NCBI GenBank assembly: GCA_009789175.1
Contig: CP046866.1
Coordinates: 1,240,001-1,304,000, forward strand
Source of the DNA: Salinibaculum litoreum
Lineage (GTDB): Archaea > Halobacteriota > Halobacteria > Halobacteriales > Haloarculaceae
Reading direction: 5' to 3'
Length of the DNA: 64,000 nucleotides
The position numbers and the translations under genes are program-made. Positions within the stretch are counted from its first letter, which is position 1. Each line of letters begins with the position of its first letter. Below the pieces are notes generated by a model. It did no database searches. It was given only the letters and a program-made list of their open reading frames with translations, and had not been told where the DNA came from. This document shows positions 21,269-30,478 of the stretch, in pieces.

Positions 21269-22309
21269 ATGCGTGGCGACCGGGAAAGCAGGGGTGTCGC
21301 ACCAATCATCGGGAACGTGTTGTTGGTCGCCGTCGTGGTTGTCGTCGCAGTACTCCTCGTCGTCCTGTCGTTTTCGTTCCTGGAAAATGCAGGAACACCA
21401 ACAGCAGAAGCTTCCTTCGAGTACGAGCAGACGCCGGCTGGTCTGGAGATGACACCAGTCGCGCTCGGGACAGATGTCAGTGTTCAATTGAACGGCAAAG
21501 AGATAGCGACGCTCGAAGCCGACAGCGCAGGACAGACGGTGTTACTACCGACAGCGCCGGGGGATACGATAACGGTCGTCTCGAAAGACCGCAAGCGGTC
21601 TGTCCTTGTCACCAAAGAAGTCGACGACCGGGACGAGGTCGGTGACTTCATCGCGTACTACACGTTCGACCAGCGGAGCGACGCGACCGTCGTCGACAGG
21701 TCGGGCAACGGCAACGACGGCACGGCCACACAGGACGGGGAGCGGCCGACCCGTGGCAGCGACGCTAACGGGACGTACATGGCGTTCGACGAGGACGACG
21801 GCAGCGTCGATATGGGCGACCTGACGGTCAGGACCGGCGAAGACGCAGTCGGGGAGGTGACGGTCGCCTTCCGCTATCGTATCACCGGTCCGGGAGACGG
21901 GAGCGGGAATCGTGCCATCCAGAGCCTGATACAGCATCGCGATGGGGACTTCGCGTGGTATCTGGAGACCGAGCCGGATGCGTATCCGGAGCACGAACTC
22001 GACTACAACGTCGGCTGGAAAAACAACCCAAGCGAGTCGATTACGACAAGCCAGGCCATCCCAAGTACGGAGATCCAGACAGTCGTCGCGACGTACGATG
22101 GAGAGGAGATGGTCCTCTACCGCAACGGCAAGAAAATCCAGACGAAGGACCTCTCCCGGGAGGTCGAACTCGGGCAACTCTATGCCGGTGGTGGCTCCGG
22201 CAGTCTCGACCAGTACCTGACTGGGGACCTCTATGAACTCCGCCTTTACTACTCAGCGTTCTCCGAAGACGAAGTCGAGACTCTCACGACGGTAATGGAG
22301 AATGGATGA
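21269..22309 (+). CDS. Type IV pilin-like protein with LamG domain
   Basis: This is a 346-residue protein. The N-terminus has R-E-S-R-G-V-A-P-I-I-G-N followed by a 20-residue hydrophobic helix (VLLVAVVVVVAVLLVVLSF), the prepilin-peptidase site and assembly helix of haloarchaeal pilins. Residues about 130-345 form a LamG/concanavalin-type domain (V-D-R-S-G-N-G-N-D-G-T, with a late D-L-Y-E-L-R-L-Y-Y-S-A-F), which usually binds sugar. It is far longer than an ordinary pilin, so it may be a pilus-tip or cell-surface adhesin. Start at M-R-G-D-R-E chosen over an ATG 12 bases upstream. Confidence 0.8.
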   Translation: MRGDRESRGVAPIIGNVLLVAVVVVVAVLLVVLSFSFLENAGTPTAEASFEYEQTPAGLEMTPVALGTDVSVQLNGKEIATLEADSAGQTVLLPTAPGDTITVVSKDRKRSVLVTKEVDDRDEVGDFIAYYTFDQRSDATVVDRSGNGNDGTATQDGERPTRGSDANGTYMAFDEDDGSVDMGDLTVRTGEDAVGEVTVAFRYRITGPGDGSGNRAIQSLIQHRDGDFAWYLETEPDAYPEHELDYNVGWKNNPSESITTSQAIPSTEIQTVVATYDGEEMVLYRNGKKIQTKDLSREVELGQLYAGGGSGSLDQYLTGDLYELRLYYSAFSEDEVETLTTVMENG

Positions 22310-22342
22310 CGCTGAACGGACACAACTGCCACACGACCCAGA

Positions 22343-22489
22343 TCAGGGGTCGAAATACGCGGTGGAGTACAGTGTGTGAGTCACCTCCTCGAAGCGTTTA
22401 CCACCGCACTCACATCGCTCGGGCGCTCGCTCTGGCACCGCGTAGACGGTTCCACACGCACAGCAGGAGACGAAACATAACCCGAGCAT
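22343..22489 (-). CDS. Small zinc-ribbon protein
   Basis: This 48-residue protein has C-C-A-C-G-T-V-Y and R-C-E-C-G-G, two cysteine knuckles of a rubredoxin-like ribbon, then a short helical tail. It could start 8 codons earlier (22513). Such stand-alone ribbons are widespread in haloarchaea with unknown roles. It is convergent with the pilin gene and divergent from the SDR gene. Confidence 0.55.
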   Translation of the reverse strand: MLGLCFVSCCACGTVYAVPERAPERCECGGKRFEEVTHTLYSTAYFDP

Positions 22490-22564
22490 TGCGTTTATTT
22501 CGGCTCCCAGCATCAAGAGCCCCGCGGCGGGAGCGTCATTACCCTGCGGGTACATGGAGCGCAC

Positions 22565-23284
22565 ATGCCACGTACTGCGGTCATCGCCGGCGTCGGTCCC
22601 GGACTCGGTGCATCGCTCGCCCGGAAATTCGCCAGTGAGGGCTGTCAGGTCGCCCTCTTTGCTCGCTCGACGGAGTACATCGAGACGCTTGCCGAAGACC
22701 TGCCAGGCCCGGGTGACGGACTGGCAGTGCCGACCGATATAAGCGACGTATCGGACACCCGGGAGTCCTTCGAGACGGTCCGCGAGGCGTTCGGGAGCGT
22801 AGATGTGCTGGTCAATCACGCGAGCGCGGCGGAGTGGAGCGGGCTCATGGACACGAGTGTCGAGGACTTCGAGCAGGCCTGGGCAGTCAACGGTCGTGGC
22901 GCGTTCGTCTGTTCGCAAGAAGCGGTGTCGGATATGCTCGACAGCGATGGGGGAACAGTCATCTTCACCGGTGCGACCTCGGCAGTGCGCAGCCGTGGCG
23001 GCGCACTCAGTTTCACTGCTGCCAAATTTGCAGCCCGCGGGATGGCCATGGACATGGCAAACGACTACGGCGAAGAGGGCGTCCACGTCGCCCACGTCGT
23101 CATTGACGGACAGATCGACACACCCGGGCTGCGCGAGCGAGCACCAGATCGCGAGGACGAAACGTTGCTCGACCCCGACCGGATTGCCGAAACATACTGG
23201 CATCTCATCGAACAGGACGACCACTCCACGCAACCATTCGAGGTCCACATTACCAACGGGCCCGGACAGACGGAATTCATCTGA
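22565..23284 (+). CDS. SDR-family protein lacking catalytic Tyr
   Basis: This 239-residue Rossmann protein has G-V-G-P-G-L-G near residue 9, matching the SDR glycine motif, V-N-H-A-S for the N-N-A-G region, and a T-G-A-T-S serine. The usual Y-x-x-x-K reads F-T-A-A-K (residue about 156), so the catalytic tyrosine is phenylalanine. The C-terminus has I-D-G-Q-I-D-T-P-G. It may bind NAD(P) without normal dehydrogenase chemistry, or use another residue. Substrate unknown. Confidence 0.8.
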   Translation: MPRTAVIAGVGPGLGASLARKFASEGCQVALFARSTEYIETLAEDLPGPGDGLAVPTDISDVSDTRESFETVREAFGSVDVLVNHASAAEWSGLMDTSVEDFEQAWAVNGRGAFVCSQEAVSDMLDSDGGTVIFTGATSAVRSRGGALSFTAAKFAARGMAMDMANDYGEEGVHVAHVVIDGQIDTPGLRERAPDREDETLLDPDRIAETYWHLIEQDDHSTQPFEVHITNGPGQTEFI

Positions 23285-23662
23285 GTTCCCGAGGCGATAA
23301 GGACGCGATAGGTCAATCAAAGCGCCAGGTACGAGCAGCGAGCGCTTGTCGATATGTCTTCTCGTCTCAAGGTATAATCACAATGTCTCCCGCAGCATGG
23401 GAGTCTCTGACTGCATTCCCCAATTACCAGATGTTGTAATTGGGTGTTGTGTCGAGGTCGTGTTTGGGTCAAGGACCCGGTTTTGTTAGTGCCAATAGAG
23501 CGGATTTTCAGCCCCTCTAGACCAGAATGCGGAGAGTCGTGCCACACACGATTTCCCACACATCCGCAACACCCACAATTATTATCACAGATGATAAGAA
23601 ACATCGTAGGTACGGGAGCTACTACCACAGTGACCGGCTCTACCGCAAGCGGGGTACCCACG
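23285..23662. other. Intergenic region before sensor kinase
   Basis: No convincing gene is seen in these 378 bases. An AT-rich AATTATTATCA (about 23577-23587) may be the TATA box of the kinase gene. In-frame ATGs at 23591 could extend the kinase N-terminus by 24 residues, but this segment has no domain character. Confidence 0.5.
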
Positions 23663-24709
23663 ATGTCCGTCTCAAAGCGGAGTCTCGGAGAGGGATACAT
23701 CGTCGCGATAGGGGTGATGCTATCGGCTGTATTGCTCGGGCAGTTGTTCCGGGCAGGGACTGCCAAGCCGGGCTGGATTGTCGCCGTCGTTCCGCCGCTC
23801 ACTCTTGTGGGTGCATTCTACTGGCTCCAGCAGTTGGACCTGACGAGCGACCAGGTCTGGACCGTCGCAAAGTACAGTGCTGCTGGTCTCGGCAGCGGGA
23901 CGGTGCTGTTTTTCGGTCCCGCGTTCTTCGCACAGTCCATCACCGTCACGACGGCTGGCTTCATGTTCCTCGGGACGACATTGGCGATGACAGCTGTCGT
24001 CGGGGCGTTTGCCGGTGTCATCGTGTGTCTCTGTGACTCGAGCGGTGCGCTCCGTCGGCAAAACGCCGTTCTCCATCGTGTCCTGCGACACAACCTGCGC
24101 AACGACATGAGCGTCGTCATGTGTATGCTCGACGACATCGAAGCCACGAGCGACGGCAAGCAGGCAGAAACAGCCAGAGAGGCACGGGAGAAAGTCCGGT
24201 CCGTGGTAGAGTTGACTGACAAGATTCGACAGGCAAATGTCCCACGGACCGAGCGAACCGGCTCGGGGGAATCACTCGATGTCGCCAGGCTCGTCGAGGA
24301 ACATGTCCAGAGACTCAGGGAGGAACACCCCGACCTCGACATCGAGACTGGGTTATCCTCATCTGCGGCAGCATATGTCGATGAAACATTCGGCCTGGTC
24401 GTCGACAACGTCGTCGAGAGTGCTATCGAGAACGGCGAAACTGCCCCCGAACTGAAGGTGACTGTGCGGGTCGACCATGGGGAAGTCGCACTCGTTATCG
24501 AGGACTACAGTCAGACGCTTCCCGACGCCGAGTTTGCGGCGGTCGCAGCGGGTGCGGAGACGGCACTCGAACACGGCCTCGGCGTCGAGTTGTGGCTGGT
24601 CGACTGGCTGGTGGCAGCAAACGACGGCGACGTAACGTTTCAGGAACGCGACGGTGTCCGTCGAGTCACCATCAAACTCGACCGTGCGCGCTCGGGCTGG
24701 CTCCGATAG
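23663..24709 (+). CDS. Membrane sensor histidine kinase
   Basis: This is a 348-residue protein. About four transmembrane helices lie in residues 10-125. The phosphoacceptor helix has V-L-R-H-N-L-R-N-D-M-S, the typical haloarchaeal H-box. The ATPase-like region carries V-V-D-N-V-V-E-S-A-I-E-N for the N-box, but the position of the D-x-G-x-G box reads I-E-D-Y-S-Q-T-L-P, so ATP binding may be weak. Start M-S-V-S-K-R chosen as it opens the membrane region. Signal unknown. Confidence 0.75.
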   Translation: MSVSKRSLGEGYIVAIGVMLSAVLLGQLFRAGTAKPGWIVAVVPPLTLVGAFYWLQQLDLTSDQVWTVAKYSAAGLGSGTVLFFGPAFFAQSITVTTAGFMFLGTTLAMTAVVGAFAGVIVCLCDSSGALRRQNAVLHRVLRHNLRNDMSVVMCMLDDIEATSDGKQAETAREAREKVRSVVELTDKIRQANVPRTERTGSGESLDVARLVEEHVQRLREEHPDLDIETGLSSSAAAYVDETFGLVVDNVVESAIENGETAPELKVTVRVDHGEVALVIEDYSQTLPDAEFAAVAAGAETALEHGLGVELWLVDWLVAANDGDVTFQERDGVRRVTIKLDRARSGWLR

Positions 24710-24753
24710 CACGAACGCCGAATCTATTTGGGCCGTCCGCCCCGACGACCGGT

Positions 24754-25695
24754 ATGGTCTCAGAGCTGTTCGACGCCGACGAGTGGGAGTCGGTCGACGA
24801 CTTCGACTTTCGGGATGTGACCTACCACCGCGGCACGGACGTACCCGCGGTGCGCATCGCCTTCGACCGTCCCGAGGTTCGCAACGCCTTCCGGCCCGAG
24901 ACGGTCGACGAACTGTACACCGCACTCGACCACGCGCGCCGCCAGCCCGACGTTGGCTGTGTCCTCCTGACAGGCAACGGGCCCAGCGAGAAAGACGGCG
25001 GCTGGGCCTTCTGTTCGGGAGGCGACCAGTCGATTCGCGGCGATTCGGGGTACGAGTACAGCGAGGGGCAACGCCCCTCGGAAAGCGCGAGCGGTGACGA
25101 GCCGCGAGCGGACGACGACAAGCAGGAAGCCGCTCAGCACGGCGTTGGCCGCCTGCACATCCTCGAAGTCCAGCGGCTCATTCGCTTCATGCCAAAGCCT
25201 GTCATCTGCGTCGCACCGGGGTGGGCCGTCGGCGGCGGCCACTCCCTACACGTCGTCTGTGACATGACCATCGCAAGCGAGGATGCCATCTTCAAACAGA
25301 CCGACGCGGACGTGGCGAGCTTCGACGCCGGCTTTGGCTCCGCGTATCTGGCCAAGCAGGTCGGCCAGAAGAAGGCCCGCGAAATCTTCTTCCTCGGGAA
25401 GGATTACGACGCCGAGGAGGCCGCCGAGATGGGGATGGTCAACGAAGTCGTGCCCCACGAGGAACTGGAGGAAGTCGCACTGGCCTGGGCCGATGCCATC
25501 ACGCGGAAATCACCCATGGCCATCCGCATGCTCAAATTCGCCTTCAACGCCATCGACGACGGGATGGTCGGTCAGCAAGTGTTTGCCGGTGAGGCAACCC
25601 GACTGGGCTATATGACCGAGGAAGCCAGCGAGGGCCGAGACGCGTTCAACGAGGGGCGCGAGCCGAATTTCCGGCAGTTCCCCTGGCACTACTGA
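24754..25695 (+). CDS. menB: 1,4-dihydroxy-2-naphthoyl-CoA synthase
   Basis: This 313-residue crotonase-fold enzyme closes the ring of succinylbenzoyl-CoA in menaquinone synthesis. Seen: R-N-A-F-R-P-E-T near residue 45, G-G-D-Q-S-I-R-G-D-S-G-Y (oxyanion/active loop, residues 88-100), W-A-V-G-G-G-H-S-L-H, F-D-A-G-F-G-S-A-Y-L and the conserved tail F-P-W. A disordered acidic insert (about residues 105-130) is longer than in bacteria. It starts the menB-menA-menC-menE run. Confidence 0.93.
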   Translation: MVSELFDADEWESVDDFDFRDVTYHRGTDVPAVRIAFDRPEVRNAFRPETVDELYTALDHARRQPDVGCVLLTGNGPSEKDGGWAFCSGGDQSIRGDSGYEYSEGQRPSESASGDEPRADDDKQEAAQHGVGRLHILEVQRLIRFMPKPVICVAPGWAVGGGHSLHVVCDMTIASEDAIFKQTDADVASFDAGFGSAYLAKQVGQKKAREIFFLGKDYDAEEAAEMGMVNEVVPHEELEEVALAWADAITRKSPMAIRMLKFAFNAIDDGMVGQQVFAGEATRLGYMTEEASEGRDAFNEGREPNFRQFPWHY

Positions 25696-25774
25696 GTGCG
25701 AAAGGAGCAGCGAGGGCGGCGTCGAAATGCCCCAACCACAGGCGCTTTGGGTTTGCCGCACATACAATCTCACA

Positions 25775-26722
25775 ATGACCACTGCCGACGTGACGCGAAC
25801 GCAGGCATGGCTGATGGCCGCCCGGCCACAGACCCTGCCGGCGGGCGCAGCGCCGGTAATCCTCGGCGCAGCACTAGCTGTCTATGCCGATGTGTTCGCG
25901 CCGCTGCCGGCACTGGCCGCGCTCGTCGGCGCGCTCCTCATCCAGGTCGGGACCAACTTTGCCAACGACTACTACGATGCCGTCAACGGGGCCGATACCG
26001 ACGAACGGGAGGGCTTTACCCGGGTGACTGCCGGCGGTCTCATCGAACCACAGCGGGTCAAGTACGCGATGGCGGCCACCTACGGACTGGCCGTCCTCGT
26101 CGGCCTCTATCTCGTCTATATCGGTGGCGTTCCGATTCTGGTCGTCGGCCTCTCCAGTATCGTCGCTGGCATCCTCTACACCGGCGGCCCGTACCCTTAC
26201 GGCTACTACGGGCTGGGTGATTTCTTCGTGTTCATCTACTTCGGCGTCGTCGCCGTGACCGGCACCTACTACGTACAGGCGGTCACCGAGGCGGCTGGCG
26301 CGTTCCCGGCGACGGTCCCGGCCGGGACGGTCCCGCCGGCGGTCGTCGTGGCAAGTCTCGGTGCGGCCGGCCTGTCGACGATGATTCTCGTCGTCAACAA
26401 CATCCGCGACATGGAGACGGACCGCGAGGCGGGCAAACAGACCCTCGCTGTGATGCTCGGCTACCGTGGCAGCCGAGTTGAGTTCGTCGGCCTGCTCGCA
26501 CTCTCCTACATCGCCCCGGTGGTGCTGGTCGTCGCTTACGACTACCCGCTGACGGTGCTAGCACCGCTTGTGACGTTGCCCCTGGCCGGGAAGCTGACCC
26601 GGACAGTGCTCACCCGGACAGATGGGGAGGCGCTGAACCCCGCACTGGAGCGGACAGGGCAGTTGCTGGCTATCTTTGCGCTGCTGTTCGCCGCCGGGTT
26701 GCTCGCTTCGGGGGTGGTGTAG
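25775..26722 (+). CDS. menA: 1,4-dihydroxy-2-naphthoate polyprenyltransferase
   Basis: This 315-residue UbiA-family membrane enzyme attaches the isoprenoid tail in menaquinone synthesis. The Asp-rich motif N-D-Y-Y-D-A-V-N-G-A-D-T-D (about residues 65-77) and a second N-N-I-R-D-M-E-T-D (about 205-213) bind the Mg-diphosphate. About eight or nine transmembrane helices. Start M-T-T-A-D-V chosen. It lies between menB and menC, whose start is one base after its stop. Confidence 0.93.
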   Translation: MTTADVTRTQAWLMAARPQTLPAGAAPVILGAALAVYADVFAPLPALAALVGALLIQVGTNFANDYYDAVNGADTDEREGFTRVTAGGLIEPQRVKYAMAATYGLAVLVGLYLVYIGGVPILVVGLSSIVAGILYTGGPYPYGYYGLGDFFVFIYFGVVAVTGTYYVQAVTEAAGAFPATVPAGTVPPAVVVASLGAAGLSTMILVVNNIRDMETDREAGKQTLAVMLGYRGSRVEFVGLLALSYIAPVVLVVAYDYPLTVLAPLVTLPLAGKLTRTVLTRTDGEALNPALERTGQLLAIFALLFAAGLLASGVV

Positions 26723-26723
26723 C

Positions 26724-27752
26724 GTGGAAATCGAGCCGTTTTCCCTGTCGCTGAGCACGCCGCTTGCGACTGCAGCAGGCAGCGTGGACCGTCGCGAGGG
26801 CTTTCTGGTTTTCGTAGAGTACGAGGGAGTCAACGGCGTCGGCGAGGCGACGCCGCTGGCTGGCTGGACGGAGTCCAGAGCGGAGTGTCGACAGGCTCTC
26901 TCGCGGGCGGCAGCGGTCGCAGAAGAACTGGATTGGGGTATCGCCCTGGCCCGGATGGAAGCACCCGCCGCCCGTCACGCGCTGTCGCTTGCACTCGCGG
27001 AGGCGCGCGCCCGTGCAAGCGACAAGCCACTGTATCGGTCGATGAATGCCGACCGCCTCGTCACCTCGGTGCCCGTCAATGCCACCATCGGCGAGATGCC
27101 ACAGACCGAGACCGTCGAGGCGGCCGAGGCCGCCGTCGGCGACGGGTTCGACTGCCTGAAATGCAAGGTCGGCTCCCGACCCGTCGACGAGGACGTGGCG
27201 CGACTGCAGGCCGTCCGCGATACGGTCGGGGACAGCGTCGAGTTGCGTGCCGACGCCAACGGAGCCTGGTCAATCGAGGAAGCCGAACACGCTTTCGATG
27301 CACTCGGGAACGTGGGTGTGTCCTACGTCGAACAGCCGCTCCCGGCCGACGACCTCACCGGCCACACCTCCCTCCGCGGTGGCCCGGTCGACGTGGCGCT
27401 CGACGAATCGCTAACAGAGCACTCCGTCGACGAGATACTCGCGGAACTGGCTGCAGACGTGCTTGTCATCAAACCGATGGTCGTCGGCGGCCCGGACCGA
27501 GCCCGAGAGGTAGCGATGCAGGCCCGCGAGGTCGGTGTCGACCCGGTCATCTCGACGACGGTCGACGCCGTGGTCGGCCGGACGGGTGCTGTCCACGTCG
27601 CGGCGAGTATCCCTGACGTGCGCCCCTGCGGGCTCGCGACCGCCTCGTTGCTCGCCGAAGACCTCTCGACGGACCCCGCTGCCGTCACCGATGGGGCAAT
27701 CGAGGTTCCACAGGGCAAGGGTCTTGGCCTCCCGGAGCGACCACGCCAGTAA
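26724..27752 (+). CDS. menC: o-Succinylbenzoate synthase
   Basis: This 342-residue enolase-superfamily dehydratase starts at GTG (V-E-I-E-P-F-S-L) one base after the menA stop. Catalytic lysines are in L-K-C-K-V-G; metal ligands lie in R-A-D-A-N-G-A-W, E-Q-P-L-P and A-L-D-E-S-L, and the second Lys side in V-I-K-P-M-V-V-G-G. It makes o-succinylbenzoate in menaquinone synthesis. Its stop overlaps the menE start. Confidence 0.92.
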   Translation: MEIEPFSLSLSTPLATAAGSVDRREGFLVFVEYEGVNGVGEATPLAGWTESRAECRQALSRAAAVAEELDWGIALARMEAPAARHALSLALAEARARASDKPLYRSMNADRLVTSVPVNATIGEMPQTETVEAAEAAVGDGFDCLKCKVGSRPVDEDVARLQAVRDTVGDSVELRADANGAWSIEEAEHAFDALGNVGVSYVEQPLPADDLTGHTSLRGGPVDVALDESLTEHSVDEILAELAADVLVIKPMVVGGPDRAREVAMQAREVGVDPVISTTVDAVVGRTGAVHVAASIPDVRPCGLATASLLAEDLSTDPAAVTDGAIEVPQGKGLGLPERPRQ

Positions 27753-29254
27753 TGCGCGAGCCAGTCGAGTGGCCGACGCGAGACCCCCTTTCTCACCGGG
27801 CCGGGACGACCCCCGAGCGGACAGCGTGTATCGACGCCGACACCGACCGGTCCTGGACGTACCGCGAGTTCGATACTGTTGTCGACGGCCTCGCTGCACG
27901 GCTCGAATCACTGGTCCCTGCCGACGAAGACGTACGAATCGGCCTGTTCGCAAGCACCCGCGTCGACTTTTTCGTGGCCGTTCACGCCTCGTTCAGGCTC
28001 GGGGCCACGGTCGTCCCGCTGGATGCCAAACTGACGGGGACGGAACTGAGCAGACGACTCGACGGGGTCGACCTCGACGCGGTTATCTGTGAGGCCGCCA
28101 CCGAGGAAGTCGCCGTCTCGACGGCAACGTGTCAAGTTACCTCGCTCGATGAGCCCGGAAACGGCGCTGTCGAGGCTCTACAGCCGACAGAGGCTGCAGA
28201 GTCAGTCGAGCCAGCGCGGTGGCGACCTGAGAACGAGGCTATCATCATGTTCACCTCGGGGACGACCGGGGATCCGAAAGGTGTCCGCCTGACGATGCGA
28301 AACCTCATTTCGAGTGCGACTGCGTCTGCGTTCCGGCTGGGCGTCTCCCCCGGGAACCGCTGGCTGTGTTGTCTTCCCGCCTATCACATGGGCGGGCTGG
28401 CACCGGGCATCCGCACTCCGCTCTATGGAACGACACTGGTCGTTCAGGAGGAGTTCGATGCCACGGGGACAGCGGACGCACTCGCACAGACCGGCGCGAC
28501 AGGCGTCTCGCTCGTTCCGACGCAACTTCGCCGGCTGCTTGCTGACGGCTGGGAGCCAGCGTCGACGCTTGAGACTGTCCTGCTCGGCGGGGCTCCTGCG
28601 GGTGAGGACCTGCTGGAGCGGGCACTCGACGCTGGCGTCCCCGTCTATCCGAGCTATGGACTCACCGAAACCGCCTCGCAAGTCGCCACAGCCCGCCCGG
28701 AGCAGGTTCGCTCGGCCCCCGAAACCGTCGGACAGCCGCTTGTCGTGACCGACGTGACAGTGGTCGATGAGTCGGGCGACCCGGCAACAGCCGGCGACAC
28801 GGGAGAACTCGTCGTCGATGGTCCGACCGTGACACCGGGCTATCTGGACGACGAGCGGACGGAGCAGGCGCTTGGAACATACGGTCTCCACACCGGAGAC
28901 GTGGGTTATCGCGACGAAGACGGCCAGCTGTGGGTTCTCGGTCGGGCTGACGATACCATCGTCACCGGTGGCGAGAACGTCCATCCCAGCGAGGTCGCGG
29001 ATGCCCTCCGGGAACACCCAGGGGTCGAGAACGCGGCAGTCGTTGGCCTCCCGGACGAGGAGTGGGGCGAACGCGTCGCGGCGCTGCTCGTCCCCCACGG
29101 TGACCAGCCGGCCGCTGATGCCCTCGATGCCCACCTCCGCGAGCGCCTGGCCGGCTACAAGCTCCCGAAGACCATCGGGTTCGTCCCGGAGCTACCGCGG
29201 ACTGCCTCGGGAACGGTCGACAGGGACGCTGTCCGCGCGCAGTTGACGGAGTAA
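27752..29254 (+). CDS. menE: o-Succinylbenzoate-CoA ligase
   Basis: This 500-residue AMP-forming acyl-CoA synthetase has the phosphate loop M-F-T-S-G-T-T-G-D-P-K-G-V (about residue 168), Y-G-L-T-E-T-A-S-Q, L-H-T-G-D-V-G-Y and the C-terminal hinge G-R-A-D-D-T-I-V-T-G-G-E-N, with a final catalytic Lys in L-P-K-T-I. It activates o-succinylbenzoate for menB. ATG overlaps the menC stop (TAATG), so the genes are coupled. Confidence 0.93.
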   Translation: MREPVEWPTRDPLSHRAGTTPERTACIDADTDRSWTYREFDTVVDGLAARLESLVPADEDVRIGLFASTRVDFFVAVHASFRLGATVVPLDAKLTGTELSRRLDGVDLDAVICEAATEEVAVSTATCQVTSLDEPGNGAVEALQPTEAAESVEPARWRPENEAIIMFTSGTTGDPKGVRLTMRNLISSATASAFRLGVSPGNRWLCCLPAYHMGGLAPGIRTPLYGTTLVVQEEFDATGTADALAQTGATGVSLVPTQLRRLLADGWEPASTLETVLLGGAPAGEDLLERALDAGVPVYPSYGLTETASQVATARPEQVRSAPETVGQPLVVTDVTVVDESGDPATAGDTGELVVDGPTVTPGYLDDERTEQALGTYGLHTGDVGYRDEDGQLWVLGRADDTIVTGGENVHPSEVADALREHPGVENAAVVGLPDEEWGERVAALLVPHGDQPAADALDAHLRERLAGYKLPKTIGFVPELPRTASGTVDRDAVRAQLTE

Positions 29255-29295
29255 GTACCCCTCGGCTTTTGTCCGTGGCCCGTGTACGCGTGGGC

Positions 29296-30036
29296 GTGTG
29301 TACACTTACGCTCGCCTGGCAGGCCTTCGAGGACGCACCGGTCGTGGTCGCGGCCAACCGTGACGAACGCATCGGCAGACCCTCGGAGCCGCCAGCACGT
29401 CGGGACTGGGAGCGCCCGGTCATCGCGCCCCGCGACAGCGAGGCCGGCGGGACGTGGCTTGGGTACAACGACGCCGGTGTCTTCGTCGCGATAACGAACC
29501 GCTGGGTCGAAGCCGACCTCACGAGCGAGCGCTCGCGGGGGCTGCTCGTCAGGGATGCCCTCCGACATGACTCCGCGGAGGATGCCATCCGGTACGTCGA
29601 GCGGGAACTCGACGAGCGCAGCTACGACGGCTTCAATCTGCTGGCGGCAGACGAGGCGGCAGCCCTGCTCGTCGAGTGGGACGGGCTGCCCCACGTCCGG
29701 AATCTCGACCCGGGCGTCCACGTCGTTGTCAACGTCGGTGCTGACGGGACCTACGCGATTCCCGACCACCGCCCGGAGGTTGGCACACAGCAGGCGGCAA
29801 ACGCCGACGGTGTTCGGTCAGCGCTGAAACCGGAACCCGGGGAGGACAGTCGGGCGTGGCTGGACCGCGCCGCCACTGTCATCGCTGACCACGAGTACGG
29901 CGTCTGCGTTCACGGTGACGGCTTCGGGACTCGCTCGTCGTCGCTTGTCAGAATCGGTGAGGAGAGCGTCACCTACGAGTTTGCCGGAGGACCACCCTGT
30001 GAGACGGATTTCGAGACGGTCACAGACCGGGTCTAA
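29296..30036 (+). CDS. NRDE (TANGO2-like) family protein
   Basis: This 246-residue protein starts at GTG (V-C-T-L-T-L-A-W). The N-R-D-E-R motif at residues 19-23 and G-G-T-W-L-G-Y-N (about 54-61) define the NRDE/TANGO2 family. Cysteine at position 2 suggests an N-terminal-nucleophile hydrolase after removal of the first residue; that is inference. The family has been linked to haem handling in eukaryotes; no assay exists for archaea to my knowledge. Confidence 0.85.
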   Translation: MCTLTLAWQAFEDAPVVVAANRDERIGRPSEPPARRDWERPVIAPRDSEAGGTWLGYNDAGVFVAITNRWVEADLTSERSRGLLVRDALRHDSAEDAIRYVERELDERSYDGFNLLAADEAAALLVEWDGLPHVRNLDPGVHVVVNVGADGTYAIPDHRPEVGTQQAANADGVRSALKPEPGEDSRAWLDRAATVIADHEYGVCVHGDGFGTRSSSLVRIGEESVTYEFAGGPPCETDFETVTDRV

Positions 30037-30108
30037 GGCTGTTCGCCGCTTTGGGCTTTTCTGCCACCGAAAGTCAGTTTTAAACGGCAGACGAACAGTG
30101 ATACGTAC

Positions 30109-30459
30109 ATGAGTGCCACTGCATCGGAGGAGGAACTCTCCGAGGACGAACTTGCCGGCCTCGAACTCATCCGCGAGACCGGTGGCATCCACCAGAGCAA
30201 CTTCTGGAAGGAACTCGATGTCTCCTCACGGAAAGGCAGTCGCATCGTCGACTCCCTCTCCGAGAAGGGACTCATCAACCGTGACGAGACCATCTACGAG
30301 GGACACAACACCTACTACCTGACGCCGACCGCTCAGGACCTTGATTTCTCGCTGTTGATGGCTGGAGATATGCTCTCACCTTTCGTCGGCGACGAGGAGA
30401 TTGACGCCCACAGCGACGCCTTCTCGCAGTGGGTGATGAATCTGGCCTACGAAGAATAG
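30109..30459 (+). CDS. Winged-helix MarR/TrmB-like regulator
   Basis: This 116-residue protein has a winged helix: L-I-R-E-T-G-G-I-H-Q-S-N-F-W-K-E-L, S-R-K-G-S-R-I-V-D-S-L-S-E-K-G-L-I and the wing R-D-E-T-I-Y-E-G-H-N-T-Y-Y-L-T. TTTTAAAC 24-31 bases before the ATG is a clean TATA box, so the mRNA is probably leaderless. Targets unknown. Confidence 0.75.
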   Translation: MSATASEEELSEDELAGLELIRETGGIHQSNFWKELDVSSRKGSRIVDSLSEKGLINRDETIYEGHNTYYLTPTAQDLDFSLLMAGDMLSPFVGDEEIDAHSDAFSQWVMNLAYEE

Positions 30460-30478
30460 CTGGAAAAGCGCAGTTCTT

